A stretch of 64,000 nt of DNA from Paragonimus westermani (lineage: Eukaryota > Platyhelminthes > Trematoda > Plagiorchiida > Troglotrematidae): contig QNGE01001709.1 of NCBI GenBank assembly GCA_008508345.1, positions 85,058 to 149,057 of the forward strand, in the 5' to 3' direction. Position 1 is the stretch's first letter. Every line of letters begins with the position of its first letter. The notes below the pieces were generated by a model that had not been told where the DNA came from, did not search any database, and saw only the letters and a list, made by a program, of their open reading frames with translations. Positions 26,501 through 36,189 of this stretch are shown piece by piece. Made by a program: the position numbers and the translations under genes.

Positions 26501-27701
26501 ACACTTTTCATCCAGCTGTTCCTTCACCGATTGAGATTGTTTTGCTTGAATATGAAACCTGCCATACTCCCTCCAGATCAACAGCGTACGCAAATGTGTT
26601 CACTATACCGAAATGGAAGCAGAGGCTGAATTAAAATCCACAGTCTCCAAGGTCTTCACATAACCCTCGTGCGATTAGAGCCTAGTGGACACTTCTGGTC
26701 TCGTTGTCCCTAAACTTTGACATCGCAGCTCTTTAGACACATTGAAACAGAGGGAATATTTCATGCACTGTCTGTCCTAGACCTGTTAATATTATCTTCT
26801 AACAACTGATATCATTCCGGAACATCTCATCTTGAGATAAGCCCCACCAAAAGCATGGTACCTATACTAGTTTACCAGGCTGGGATCGTCGTTTTGAGTC
26901 GTAATACATGTACTTATACACAATACACTAAGTCCAACACAAAGTATCTTGTTTAGATGATACTAACCTGTTTGATGCAATGGTTGTGCGCACGATAAGC
27001 CTGTTTTATAGCTAGCGGATGGCAGACACAGTGTCAATTCGGAAATTTGACCAACGAGTTTCAACAGGTAAGGTGGCAGTCAAATTCCGTGAAATATGAA
27101 TTACGGAGATCCAGACGTGCAGCATTCAAGCTGTATGCGTATGTTAATCGCACAGCGTTACTGCCCATAAACATTATGCTCATCAGGCTGCTACTACAGG
27201 AAACAAGCTTTCGCCATCAAACAAAATCCTGGGTATTCGTATCACCAACTAGTTACTTTTGTCAGATAAACGTACTCCAGGTAGTAGGCAAAACGTTAGT
27301 TAGAGTGATGCGCCACACACGTTTCATACTTTGTTCCTTAAAACCATGATTGTTACGGACCGTTAATGGGACGCGTTGATCCCATTCTGTAGGACAGGGT
27401 CCAAGCAAACAGTTATCAAACGATAAGTATGCTTGCTAGGAACATACCACTAACGTATTCGGTTCACCTTAGAAACCTACCATGTAGAGTGTGATGAATC
27501 TTTTTAAAGAAACTATCTACTGAATGTTTGCAAGATAACATAAACATCCTGTCGCTTTCTGACCCACGACTAGTATTATTCTTTACTAGCGGAGAAAACG
27601 TTTGGATCACCTTGCTTTTTCTTCCAGGCAAAGAATATTATAGAAGGCTTGGTAGTTCCACACGACGAGCGAATCACTGGACAGCCAACGTTTACCATTA
27701 G
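2047..27701 (+). CDS. Large multi-exon gene, unknown protein with a putative PKA RII-anchoring helix (5' end not seen)
   Basis: Eight candidate exons join in one frame: 2047-2560, 3712-3887, 4739-5145, 9789-10101, 14491-15273, 19771-20010, 27016-27067 and 27628-27701. Each intron is GT-AG, and the phases (1, 0, 2, 0, 0, 0, 1) match at every junction. The spliced length is 2559 bp including the TAG stop, giving 852 residues. The start codon is not visible because the first exon begins at an acceptor in phase 0. I recognise no enzyme domain. The visible protein is rich in serine, threonine and basic residues, has one A-kinase-anchor-like amphipathic helix (residues about 372-391 of the visible chain), and ends in a basic, aromatic tail. 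A role as a scaffold or cytoskeletal anchoring protein would fit, but that is inference. Extra exons in the long introns cannot be excluded. Transposon remains sit only in the introns, which supports the exon choice. Confidence 0.5.
3712..3887 (+). CDS. Candidate exon B of the large plus-strand gene
   Basis: It begins after gttgaacag (3703-3711), supplies two bases to complete the phase-1 codon of exon A, and reads 58 codons without a stop to GAACGAG|GTAAAC at 3888 (phase 0). The composition is strongly basic and rich in serine and asparagine, and is probably disordered. Confidence 0.45.
4739..5145 (+). CDS. Candidate exon C of the large plus-strand gene
   Basis: The acceptor is tgttcag at 4732-4738, and the donor GAGGT|GTAAGT at 5146 is close to the consensus. 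The exon has 135 codons plus 2 bases. It encodes a basic segment rich in threonine, serine and arginine, with two near copies of the short motif SEAP separated by about 27 residues. The last third is more acidic. An acceptor shift to 4745 would keep the frame and remove two codons. Confidence 0.55.
8107..8346. mobile_element. MITE-like hairpin element
   Basis: The two ends are imperfect inverted copies: GCAATGATTAGGTTAGCCGA near 8107 pairs with the complement of the segment ending near 8346. A second inner pair (about 8166-8217 with 8262-8310) continues the same palindrome around an A/T-rich loop near 8225-8260. The whole element of about 240 bp can therefore fold into one long imperfect hairpin, as non-autonomous inverted-repeat transposons do. 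It has no coding capacity, and I could not settle a target-site duplication. Confidence 0.55.
8378..8580 (+). repeat. SINE-like interspersed repeat, copy 1
   Basis: It shares a diverged but colinear order of words with 17807-17990, such as TGATAATTC, GGTCA, GTTGCCTC, TGAAA, ATCCCG, ACTACTGAC, AGCTC and TAGTGC. The stretch GATTTCACATCCCG resembles a decayed RNA polymerase III B box. Family and ends are unknown. Confidence 0.4.
9789..10101 (+). CDS. Candidate exon D, carrying a putative PKA RII-binding helix
   Basis: The acceptor is tttcaaaaccatgcag and the donor CGC|GTAAGTATAG at 10102 is near-perfect. One base completes exon C's phase-2 codon, then 104 codons follow. Near the start lies EYEVLYQLASSLIEDALHST. 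This is an amphipathic helix with hydrophobic residues at i, i+3/i+4 spacing, a small residue after the central leucine, and the L-A-x-x-[LI]-[VI]-[DE]-x-A-[IL] arrangement found in A-kinase anchoring protein helices that dock the RII dimer. The rest of the exon is serine-rich. The anchoring role is inference from the pattern alone. Confidence 0.55.
10102..14490 (+). other. Intron D-E of the large gene; no confident content
   Basis: Open frames in this stretch (for example 10661-10891 and 13489-13755) have no supporting splice sites or recognisable domains. At 11490-11560 and 12080-12260 there are short segments that look like worn repeat tails, but I cannot assign them. An additional phase 0-0 exon here is possible. 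Confidence 0.35.
14491..15273 (+). CDS. Candidate exon E, the largest exon of the unknown gene
   Basis: The acceptor ctccaccctcag ends at 14490, and 261 codons read to CATCAG|GTAGAC at 15274, phase 0 at both ends. The first part is predicted helical with many charged residues (K/R/E). A later segment around codons 165-195 has an alternating leucine/alanine pattern, again helical. No domain is recognised. If splicing failed, the frame would stop at 15295-15297, with an AATAAA about 195 bp on, so an alternative 3' end is possible. Confidence 0.5.
15274..19770 (+). other. Intron E-F of the large gene, with a SINE-like copy
   Basis: No exon is supported. The only structure I can name is the second SINE-like repeat at 17807-17990. 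Minus-strand open frames at 16890-17219 and 18410-18846 show no domain and are taken as chance. Confidence 0.35.
17807..17990 (+). repeat. SINE-like interspersed repeat, copy 2
   Basis: It is a diverged relative of 8378-8580 in the same orientation. It contains GGTTGAAATCCCG, close to a tRNA-type B box (GGTTCNANNCC), which suggests a tRNA-derived SINE. The A box is not clear. Confidence 0.4.
19771..20010 (+). CDS. Candidate exon F of the large plus-strand gene
   Basis: Eighty codons read from an acceptor tgattaag to the donor AAACAG|GTAAAA at 20011, phase 0 at both ends, compatible with exons E and G. The peptide includes a predicted helix (VELLDLLTAYRRIRNWF) followed by a glycine run and a basic stretch. 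A start at 19754 (after catgacag) would break the phase match with exon E. Confidence 0.4.
20011..21322. other. Intron sequence; no gene supported
   Basis: Overlapping minus-strand open frames at 20208-20754 carry no recognisable domain. The last part, from about 20950, may already be the worn 5' end of the LINE that becomes recognisable at 21323. Confidence 0.3.
21323..23930 (+). pseudogene. Degenerate LINE (non-LTR retrotransposon): endonuclease and reverse transcriptase remains
   Basis: The order endonuclease, reverse transcriptase, C-terminal tail is kept but spread over all three plus frames. At 21470-21710 is the end of an apurinic-type endonuclease (the segment with GRLSADEGDLGGPH and RTDNGERLLQL). 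At 22430-22515 is the start of a reverse transcriptase (HHKASGPEEFPPALLT), at 22840-22899 motif A (IRGAFDSVD), and at 23080-23110 the catalytic box reads YAED where YADD is expected. From 23240 to 23900 follow pieces of the C-terminal region, ending with a pyrimidine-rich 3' tract. At least five frameshifts and several stops are present. The exact clade is not settled from this alone. It lies in the intron between exons F and G. Confidence 0.75.
23931..27015. other. Intron F-G sequence; no gene supported
   Basis: It contains a T/C-rich run continuing from the LINE tail and, at 24779-24800, the words GTGGGTTCGATTCTCC, which resemble a tRNA B box. No cloverleaf is evident. Open frames at 24611-24850 and 26265-26593 have no supporting evidence. 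Confidence 0.3.
27016..27067 (+). CDS. Candidate exon G of the large gene (or first exon of a small gene)
   Basis: After the acceptor atagctag, the 52-bp exon contains an in-frame ATG at 27019 and ends at CAACAG|GTAAGG (27068), phase 1. If transcription starts nearby instead, exons G and H alone would encode a 40-residue basic protein beginning MADTVSIRKF. The phase agreement with exon F favours the long gene slightly. Confidence 0.4.
27628..27701 (+). CDS. Candidate terminal exon H
   Basis: The acceptor ctttttcttccag is strong. Joined in phase to exon G, it encodes a short tail with the pattern KEYYRRLGSS...NHWTANVYH and a TAG at 27699-27701. An AATAAA follows 92 bp later, as expected for a 3' end. 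A second frame, which reads 54 codons from the acceptor to a TGA at 27789-27791, is also open but does not match the phase of exon G. Confidence 0.45.
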
Positions 27702-27793
27702 CCTGTTGTCTGTGGCTGAACCACAAACAATGTGTGGTACAAAATCAGCATATCTTTATTTTGTAACTTGTGAAACTGTCGCAACACGATGAA

Positions 27794-27799
27794 AATAAA
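27794..27799 (+). promoter_or_regulatory. Candidate polyadenylation signal AATAAA
   Basis: A canonical AATAAA follows the stop of exon H by 92 bp, with a T-rich stretch after it. It marks the likely 3' end of the large plus-strand gene. Confidence 0.45.
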
Positions 27800-28372
27800 G
27801 TGCATTTTGTTTATTAATACAATGGAAATTGGGGTACTGGTTCCGATAACACCGTATCTTTTCGGAAGCCTTTTCAAAAATTAGCGAAGTACGTGGTTTC
27901 GAAAGGGTCACGAATCTGTTTGTATGAAGATTTTAGGGATATCAGCAAATTGGATTAGCACTGACCAGAATCTGTTTGCTTGTCAGAGATAGCTGAAAGA
28001 TCACTCTCGTTCAAAGTATAATTCGAAAGTTATCAATCTGGGCAAAATGTAACCTCTACGATTTCTGTCGCATTAGCTTGCATGCCACATGTACGATTAA
28101 TGCAGTACAGTCATTGTGTACACATGAGGAGCTCCAAAAATTTCTCGCAAAATTGCATGATAACCTGGCAGAGGCAAAAGGCTGAAGATTAACGGCCGGC
28201 ACTTCTTGCATGACGGCAGGTAAGTTGTCAGTCGTCCTTGCAGCGTGTATCTAACAGAAATGCACGAAAACGGGAAGTTTCGATCAATGCGACCACAAGA
28301 GTAGAATCTTGGTAAGAATACGTGTGGCCATTTTGCATGAACTAATGAGATTGGTAAAGTTACGTGCCCTCC
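27800..28372. other. Intergenic sequence; nothing recognised
   Basis: No coding or repeat feature could be supported between the candidate gene end and the inverted-repeat element at 28373. Confidence 0.3.
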
Positions 28373-28563
28373 GATCAACATAACTTCGAATTCTGATTGT
28401 GTAACACTATTCTGAATGAGCCAAATAGGTGAAAAAGTGAACTGTTGTCACGAAGACCCTAGCAATCGCTGACGTGGAGTTTTGTACAACGAGTTCACCG
28501 GTTCGGGAATTATGTGCCATCAGTTGTTTCAAACGTTATGAGATGTGTTCTGCTGATCCCTTA
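28373..28563 (+). repeat. Left arm of the 191-bp inverted repeat
   Basis: It begins GATCAACATAACTTCG and ends CTGATCCCTTA. The arm is colinear along its whole length with the complement of 29156-29346. Confidence 0.75.
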
Positions 28564-29155
28564 GTCTTAAGACTTGATGCAGCAAAACGACGGAAATCTA
28601 ATTAGGACTCATGCGAAGCGGTGATGAATCTCTGGGACTGTTTATTACTTCCCGAGGAGAACAAAGATGCGAACCTTATCACAATTACCTTGCTTGTTTT
28701 GTAACAGCTTGATAAAAAGTTCCCAGTTTTGACCGGATGGCATATATTCGTGGCTTGATCAAGATTCTGCTTCATGGAGCCAGGCTTACATTTGCACCCC
28801 TGATAAGCTGCCAACAGAACACGAAATGCTCGGGAAAACTGTACTGACAAAAAGACATCCCGGACAACTTATAGAAACTCATGACCGGACAGTAGCAATA
28901 GGCCAACTCACATGGCCCAGAAGAGAGACGTCTACTTTTACAATTCAAAGTGGCAAACGACACCAAACACAAAATGAAACCGGTCCTACCTCGTACGTAT
29001 GCGGCTGCCAAGTTACGCCTAATGCAGACTACCAAAGGATCAGTTCGAGAAAATCGCAAACACAATTTGTCCAACTATTCTGTCCCTCACGTTGTCTGCC
29101 AATTCACTTGCGGCTGCATCGGTGTTTACCCAGGTAGAAGAGATTGAGGACTGAA

Positions 29156-29346
29156 TAAGGGATCAGCAGAACACATCTCATAACGTTTGAAACAACTGAT
29201 GGCACATAATTCCCGAACCGGTGAACTCGTTGTACAAAACTCCACGTCAGCGATTGCTAGGGTCTTCGTGACAACAGTTCACTTTTTCACCTAGTTGGCT
29301 CATTCAGAATAGTATTACGCAATCAGAATTCGAAGTTACGTTGATC
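29156..29346 (-). repeat. Right arm of the 191-bp inverted repeat
   Basis: It begins TAAGGGATCAGCAGAAC and ends GTTACGTTGATC, complementary to the left arm. Confidence 0.75.
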
Positions 29347-32300
29347 AGAACTCACCAGCCGCCGTGATATGGACGAAAGTTGTGGAAGCGACCGAAAGAG
29401 TTCCCGTGGCGTTGTTGAGCTAGCGCATGGTGTGGATGTATGTTCTTTATCTGTCGTACATAATCTGCAGGTTTCACGTTTACCACTGATGAGAGTAAAT
29501 GAAATGCTAAGTATCGTGATGTGTCTTACTTCTGCCTTTAGAATATATTGTCTGCACACTAAGCAGCACTAACCTTGCAAAACCCCGACGAAATTAATCA
29601 ACTTGGTTTGAGTAAGAGTCAATAAACCAACCATATAGTTTTCTTAAGACTAAAATTGTATTAATTGTGTTGTCATAATATTAGTCATTCTGAAAGACAT
29701 ACTGAGCAAGTCAACAATCGCATACCTACTCGGTTTCATCTACTCAGCACTACTTCATTTCACCCATAACTTGTAACGAGGTTAAGAAGTTTTAGGGTGA
29801 AAACAGGTTTGTTCTTTAAGTTAGTAATAAGCATTCACTGCATTTACCCGTAACGAGTCTGGCCATACAGTATTATTTTTCGTCGCTTGCCACAAAAATA
29901 ACCTAGGAGAAACCATTGAACAGAGGAAAAGGAAAGCAAGCTATGGATTAAATAAGATTAAACAGGAGCAGTGATGTAAACGCATACACGTCCTTATCTA
30001 AGGTATGCTGTTAGTTCATACAACGTTTCTGATCAGCGACCAAAAAACAGCGAGATCCCCAAGGAGGCAAGAGACACCCACCCACTTTACTCTGCAAGAG
30101 TCATAGACTCTATAAGTGCAGCCGTGTATTTGGCGGACTACCTCGTGGTTTCGGACAACTCTGGGTGGTCGCGGTGAATGATGCCAGATGAGATAATCGC
30201 TCAAAAGATTGCTACTTGATAGGGTTCGTACATTCCATACAGCACAGCTAGGTCGGTAGAAGGGGTAGGCAGGACAGTATCGCCTCCACATTCAGTGACG
30301 GTCAGTTTAGTACCAGGAAGAAACTTCACACAAGCAGTGTCAGGATACCCAAGCGCACCCTCCAGAATGTTGCCCACAAGAAATTTTAACAGACAGAAGG
30401 AGATAGGTAATCCATTACAAACACCATTCCAAATGGTTAAACAACTGCACATTTGTTCACAACTCCAGACTGAGAGTAAAATAATCCTATCAAATTCACT
30501 TTTTTCTGTTAAACCCTTTGTGAAGGGGACAGTCTCAATGAACATTAAGAGCAACTAGTCCCGAGATAGAATTTAAATTTAAAAAGACCATGACAGTTGG
30601 TTGCTTACAAGTGTCTATGTTTCCATAAATTTCTCAAAATAGAAATGTCACCAACGTAACAAGAATTAGGCCGGAACCTGTCTGTTCTTTACAAAACAGG
30701 CTTTCCCTTGGTTTGGTGAGTCTAAGAATGAATTGTCACTTGAAGGCGACAGAAGCGTGACTGACCCATTTGTGATTGTTACATGGGCTACGGGTCTCCT
30801 TTCTGGAAAAGTGCGCCGAACACCAAATACCTTTTCAGCCTACAAAACTGCTCCAAAGTTTTGTTACTTCAATAAATCTTTCACCACTATCATTGAAAAG
30901 TGAAGGTACGGAAAGCTATGGGTGTGGAATCTCGTCAAGTTTCAACTACTTATGCACCAGAACCACTTTTACTTTAAACAGGAGCTATCTTGGCAGAACT
31001 CAACGACCATTCGAGTATCAACTTCTACAACACATAGTTCGAGCCAACCAAACTGTTCAGCCCACTTGCCGAGGCGTCGAGAGTGGCTCTCAAATGGACC
31101 TTCTTTTGCAAACTTGGTCTCAATAGCAAAGCAATTGCGAGCGGCAGTATGATTTGCGGCAAAATGGTTACTCCAAAATACACGACAGATTTTACCAAAG
31201 TGATGCCACCTGTAGCTGATACTATTAGGGTCGATTTGTATCCATGGTTGTGATGGAAATGACGGTCGTCATATGAGACGCTCCCTCTTACGTTAAAATA
31301 CGGCACTCAAAGGAACGAGACGGTGAGAGGCACGTATTTACGACAGCCCCTCACCGTTACTCCCACGTTGTGGTCGGATTTCATGTATACTATCAAGCCG
31401 CTTCATTATCTTCACTTCAGAAGTATCTTCCCCATCTCCATCTTTTTCAGTCGGAAGGCAGCGGCACAGTACCTATGAAAATATTTGTTGTATAGGAACG
31501 TGATTCAAACAAAGGACCTTTACACTGTTAAGAAAATAAGTCGTCTTCTAAGATGATTATTTCTGAGTGTTTAGTATGCTTCAGAAGGTATATAAGCGCC
31601 TCATAAACTGAATTCTCGGCAATATTTGAACTGTTTGTTGCAGTGAACACCAGCACAATAGGCGGAACGCTTTTATGGGTTGCGCTGATACACGTCACCT
31701 GGATGTACAAAGTCCGAAGTGTACATGCGACTATTCACCAGAATCTAGCCAAAGAAGCGTTGCTCTTTACATTTCTACGACCTCCCATCTCGGCTCGACT
31801 GCAAGATTCTGATTCAGTGTCACCAGAGAATCCATGGGAGATGCGCATAAATCAACATGTATTTGGAGGTACGCTGAAATGAGTGAAGGTGTTGGAATCG
31901 TAGGTTCACGCCTCATAGATGCAGTACACACTAAACCCAAAACGTGCAAGTGCACTCCTCACAACACCTTGCTAACCCAGTCATCTGACAGCGTAGATAT
32001 TAACGGTTCTAATGGTTACCAGTAACCTTGACTTCAGACAACGAACGTTAGTTGTAAGTACAGAGAAGGCGGAAACAATGAGCAGCGAAGTGGAACGGGA
32101 AACGGTTAGTGACCAAATAATGCTACAATTTGACACTTTTCAGTCATTTATGCTGAGGAGAGGGTTAACCTAAAGGACTGCACATGGAGCTTCAAAACCA
32201 AAAACTCAACAAAGAAACAAGAGGTCCATCGCCGAACTCACTGGGAGCCACCGATTGCAGAGTATGATTTGTTTGGAAGTAGGGCGGGGAGCCCATCTAG

Positions 32301-33173
32301 CCCAGGGGCACTGTAAACAAAACAATGCTATCTGGTTCTACCAACCGCTGTGCAATGTAGATGTAATCATATAAATTTCGAGATTGTGATCATCAAAAGC
32401 TGCTCCGCCGTGAATAATAGCGTGCTTACACTCATGGTCAGCCTCTGAGACCGAAATGCTTTTTACTTGGAGGTCTTTCTCATCCCTACCTCCTTCACTT
32501 GAGAGGTAGCGGCACAATATCTAGAATAACAGTTGTATTATGTTGCACGTACACAGGAACGATTCAAACAAAGGACTCCTAGGCAGTTAACACTACGATG
32601 TATATACCTATGCGTGTAACTACATTTCGTTCAGCATAGCATGTGGCTCGTTTGCCACGGTTACAATTATGTCAAAGTCCCAACCAGCAGAGTCCTTCAG
32701 AACTACGACCGTAGTCAACATTTCAATGTATCGAAATGCGTCAGGGAATTGGCAGATAATGCGGGTATAAGCAAGGCTGGTTTTCAAGTTCACTCCAAAG
32801 TCCATTCCACTGCGTCCCATAAATACGTATTCAATCACGACATACCAGAACTGAAACACTGCCTGGGCGAGAGATTAACAGCATTATATTACATTCCAAG
32901 ACTGGGATGTTACACTGAGGCTACTGGCATAAACAGTCGTCATTAACATGTTAGATGGCCCACGTCTGTTTTGACCGGTCCAAGCGTTGTGCATGTGCCT
33001 CGTGTGTGTCGGTTGAATCCCACTAAATAATTAAACGCATTCGCACTCGGCCGTTCCCGGCAACAGTTTAACGGATCTAGCAGTGTTTCAAACGACCGAC
33101 AACGACTTCTAAAAGAGCACGTTAGCTCAATTCACTTCACTGAACGGCAAGAAGACACTCGTTGAATGATCGA
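29347..33173. other. Gene-poor sequence with a diverged direct repeat
   Basis: No protein is recognised. Open frames at 30016-30554 (minus), 31643-31882 and 32641-32946 (plus) carry no domain I know. Two segments, about 31425-31535 and 32485-32595, share words such as GCGGCACA, AGGAACG and ATTCAAACAAAGGAC in the same order, pointing to two copies of an unnamed interspersed repeat. Confidence 0.35.
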
Positions 33174-33651
33174 CGCTCCGATATATCGTCAGTATAAAAC
33201 ATGCACAGCTACGGAAGGTAAATTTCGGGCCAAAATGTAACTGCTTAGAAAGCTGGATGGCGTAATCCGTTGACTTTTACACGCGCACTATTGATTGTAC
33301 CTGTGCGATCAACACGGCCTCAAAAATGGTCAGAAACTTATGGTTTAGTTTCCGTGGTAATGCAGTGAGCTAATTTTCCGGGTCGATATCGCGACTGGCC
33401 TCCTGGATGAGCTTGGGGAATGATGTCACAGCGTTTCGTATTTAGTCGCACAGTTGATTATCGGTTCGAATGGCAGGTTGAATTGATCACTTGAGGGAAG
33501 TGTTTGATCATCCACTGACCCAGACACCAGTTCGTTTTGTTGATCTGACTGTCAATGAAACTGCAAACTGATAAGCAACATGTGTGGCGCTTCTACAACG
33601 AACTCATCAAATTTACAGCAAGAGGTATGATTCAGCTGCAGAATATGTCAG
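33174..33651 (+). repeat. Left arm of the large inverted repeat
   Basis: The arm includes CCGATATATCGTCAGTAT at its outer end and GATTCAGCTGCAGAATATGT at its inner end. It has no open frame of note. Confidence 0.8.
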
Positions 33652-34536
33652 CCACACTGCAGATCGAATGTGGTGATTATCACGGTCAATTGATGGAATC
33701 TGACGATGCAATGTAGTCGTTTGATGGATACTGACCACTCATTAGCAGGCAGTACGGTTGTCAACAACCGCATCCGTACCAGACGGTCGTCGGCACAAAT
33801 TCGTCGTGCTTTGTCGAGCTGCCTTTTACTCAGGACCCTTTTGCATACCACGAACTGGGGATGATCGCAAACCTCGTGCTTTTTACGTCAAATGAGAGTC
33901 CTGGCATCGTAATCATGTGCTAGGACGATTATGAAGAAAATTCACACAGTTCTGACTGATAAACCACAAATCAAACCTAACATCGCCCCTGATAACGCAG
34001 TCATAGAAGAGCAGATGAGGAAGCAAATGTCAGTAATTCATTTCTATGGAATTACCAACACTGGGTGGATGACGTTTCCGTTAGTGCAAACGAGGATGGT
34101 TTTTTCCCGATTTCCAACCTTACGAAATTAATATATTCACACTTATCTGTTATGTGCTTATCTGTGTCCAAAGATAACTTACAGTTTCAGATCTCTTACT
34201 CACAAGGCGTCAGGATAATGTAATGCATCGTTTGACTTACCACAAAATAGGTTAGATTGTACAATGTCTCCAGTTTCCTGACCGCACCCAAGGTTTGTAA
34301 CCACAGCCTAGTTTAAGTGTCATTTGACGGGACTGATGAGTGTGCAAGAGCGGGAGGCAAGAGAAGTTGACAGCTGCGTTGCTTGTTAACGAACACCAAC
34401 AGGAAACTATCCCCTAGTAGTAAGAAAAAGCTTGAAAGAAATAATTTACACAACTCAGAAGAAACGTGATTCCAATCGAAAATCCAGGTACGATTTGTCG
34501 ATTGTAAAACACCGTCAGACTCCATCTACTGTATGA

Positions 34537-35015
34537 CTGACATATTCTGCAGCTGAATCATACCTCTTGCTGTAAATTTGATGAGTTCGTTGTAGAAGCG
34601 CCACACATGTTGCTTATCAGTTTGCAGTTTCATTGACAGTCAGATCAACAAAACGAACTGGTGTCTGGGTCAGTGGATGATCAAACACTTCCCTCAAGTG
34701 ATCAATTCAACCTGCCATTCGAACCGATAATCAACTGTGCGACTAAATACGAAACGCTGTGACATCATTCCCCAAGCTCATCCAGGAGGCCAGTCGCGAT
34801 ATCGACCCGGAAAATTAGCTCACTGCATTACCACGGAAACTAAACCATAAGTTTCTGACCATTTTTGAGGCCGTGTTGATCGCACAGGTACAATCAATAG
34901 TGCGCGTGTAAAAGTCAACGGATTACGCCATCCAGCTTTCTAAGCAGTTACATTTTGGCCCGAAATTTACCTTCCGTAACTGTGCACGTTTCATACTGAC
35001 GATATATCGGAACGT
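34537..35015 (-). repeat. Right arm of the large inverted repeat
   Basis: It starts CTGACATATTCTGCAGC and ends GACGATATATCGG plus a few bases, the complement of the left arm. Confidence 0.8.
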
Positions 35016-36189
35016 TATAATTCACCAAGGGGTGTTAGTAAAATTCAATTTATTAGGTTCAGTCAGCTTACGCACGTCAGCACATCAATAGCAACCTGAA
35101 TTCTACCACAAAATGAGCAATATAGAAGTGAACGCTTTATCACCAATTGCATGATAGTTATTGACAACAGGTATTACTGCTTCCTCGTTTATCGAACTGA
35201 TGAAAGTTCGTGATTCCGAAGTGTTTTGAAGTCTCCTCGATCAACCGTCGACAGCCGTTAGGAGGTAACTAAAAAAATAAGTGATCTTAGAACTTTGCAC
35301 GTTATGTCCTTAGCTGTGAGCGTCACTCGCGGTTCAGATCGATTTGGTCGTTTCATCTAGGACCATATGTCTCTCTCTATTTCCATTGTGGGCACGTGTC
35401 TACGGTTGATGTGAATGTGTAAAATGAATTTACATCAGGTTCGGATGATACTAAATATTTCGAAAAGGAACAGTATCAAATAAGGTGAACTAGCGATAAC
35501 TTTAAACTAATTAGTTCATGTTGAAACTAATTCGTGGATTATCAACTTATTTCTGCAAAGATATGCGCCGAACTGCCAGTGTCGCCTTCCAAATTTTGTA
35601 GCAAATTGTAACCAACAGATGTCGAAGACACAATGGAGAGCCGCGAGTGTCCAGAGGTGATTCACATTCACGAAAACTGAAATAAACATTACCAAAGTAG
35701 TTGGTAGCAAGCCTCGCAAATTATAGGGCCACATGTCAGCCGGCACACACTTCCCGGCCGACTTAAACGTCACCTGACCTCTTAGCCTTTGTCATTTTGC
35801 ACTTATTTAATGATCGTATTAACCCGTAAAAGCAACCTGTTGAGAGGCGAACAAAATGCCGTTGTACGAGACACCTCGCGTACGATTGCTAGCCTTTTCA
35901 AACTCACTGGGAGAAGTCGACGTTTCAAGATACTGAACAGATCAGTAAATTACGTTGGAAATACAGCACAACGAAAGGTGTGATTCTGTTTGTTTATGAA
36001 TAGAAATATCAACAGACAAGTGTGTGCATTGTTAAATAAATTCCTCGAAGACACAAGCGCAGACCAATTGTTGAAGCGCTGAAGCCATTTGATATACATC
36101 AATTACCAACTACAGTAGACAAGTGATGTTCGATATGACACCGGAATCTTAGAGGTGAGGTTGTAACAACCACGTAACCAAAACTGTAC
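35016..36189. other. 3' flank of IBA57; no gene supported
   Basis: Nothing recognisable was found between the large inverted repeat and the IBA57 stop codon. The 85-codon minus-strand frame at 35516-35773 shows no domain. The 3' untranslated region of IBA57 must lie here, but no TTTATT (the minus-strand AATAAA) stands out close to the stop. Confidence 0.3.

Larger units (their letters stand above)
28373..29346. mobile_element. Inverted-repeat (foldback-like) element with 191-bp arms
   Basis: The left arm 28373-28563 is repeated in inverted orientation at 29156-29346, with only a handful of mismatches near the outer end. Between them are 592 bp without a recognisable transposase. This is the layout of a non-autonomous DNA transposon with long terminal inverted repeats or a foldback element. 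No clear target-site duplication is visible outside the arms. Confidence 0.7.
33174..35015. mobile_element. Large inverted repeat, about 478-bp arms around an 885-bp spacer
   Basis: The segment 33174-33651 recurs as its reverse complement at 34537-35015. By eye, mismatches are confined to the outer 40 bp and the inner edge. The near-identity implies a recent event or ongoing gene conversion. The spacer (33652-34536) has no recognisable transposase. Possible explanations are a foldback transposon, or two copies of one element inserted head to head. Confidence 0.75.
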
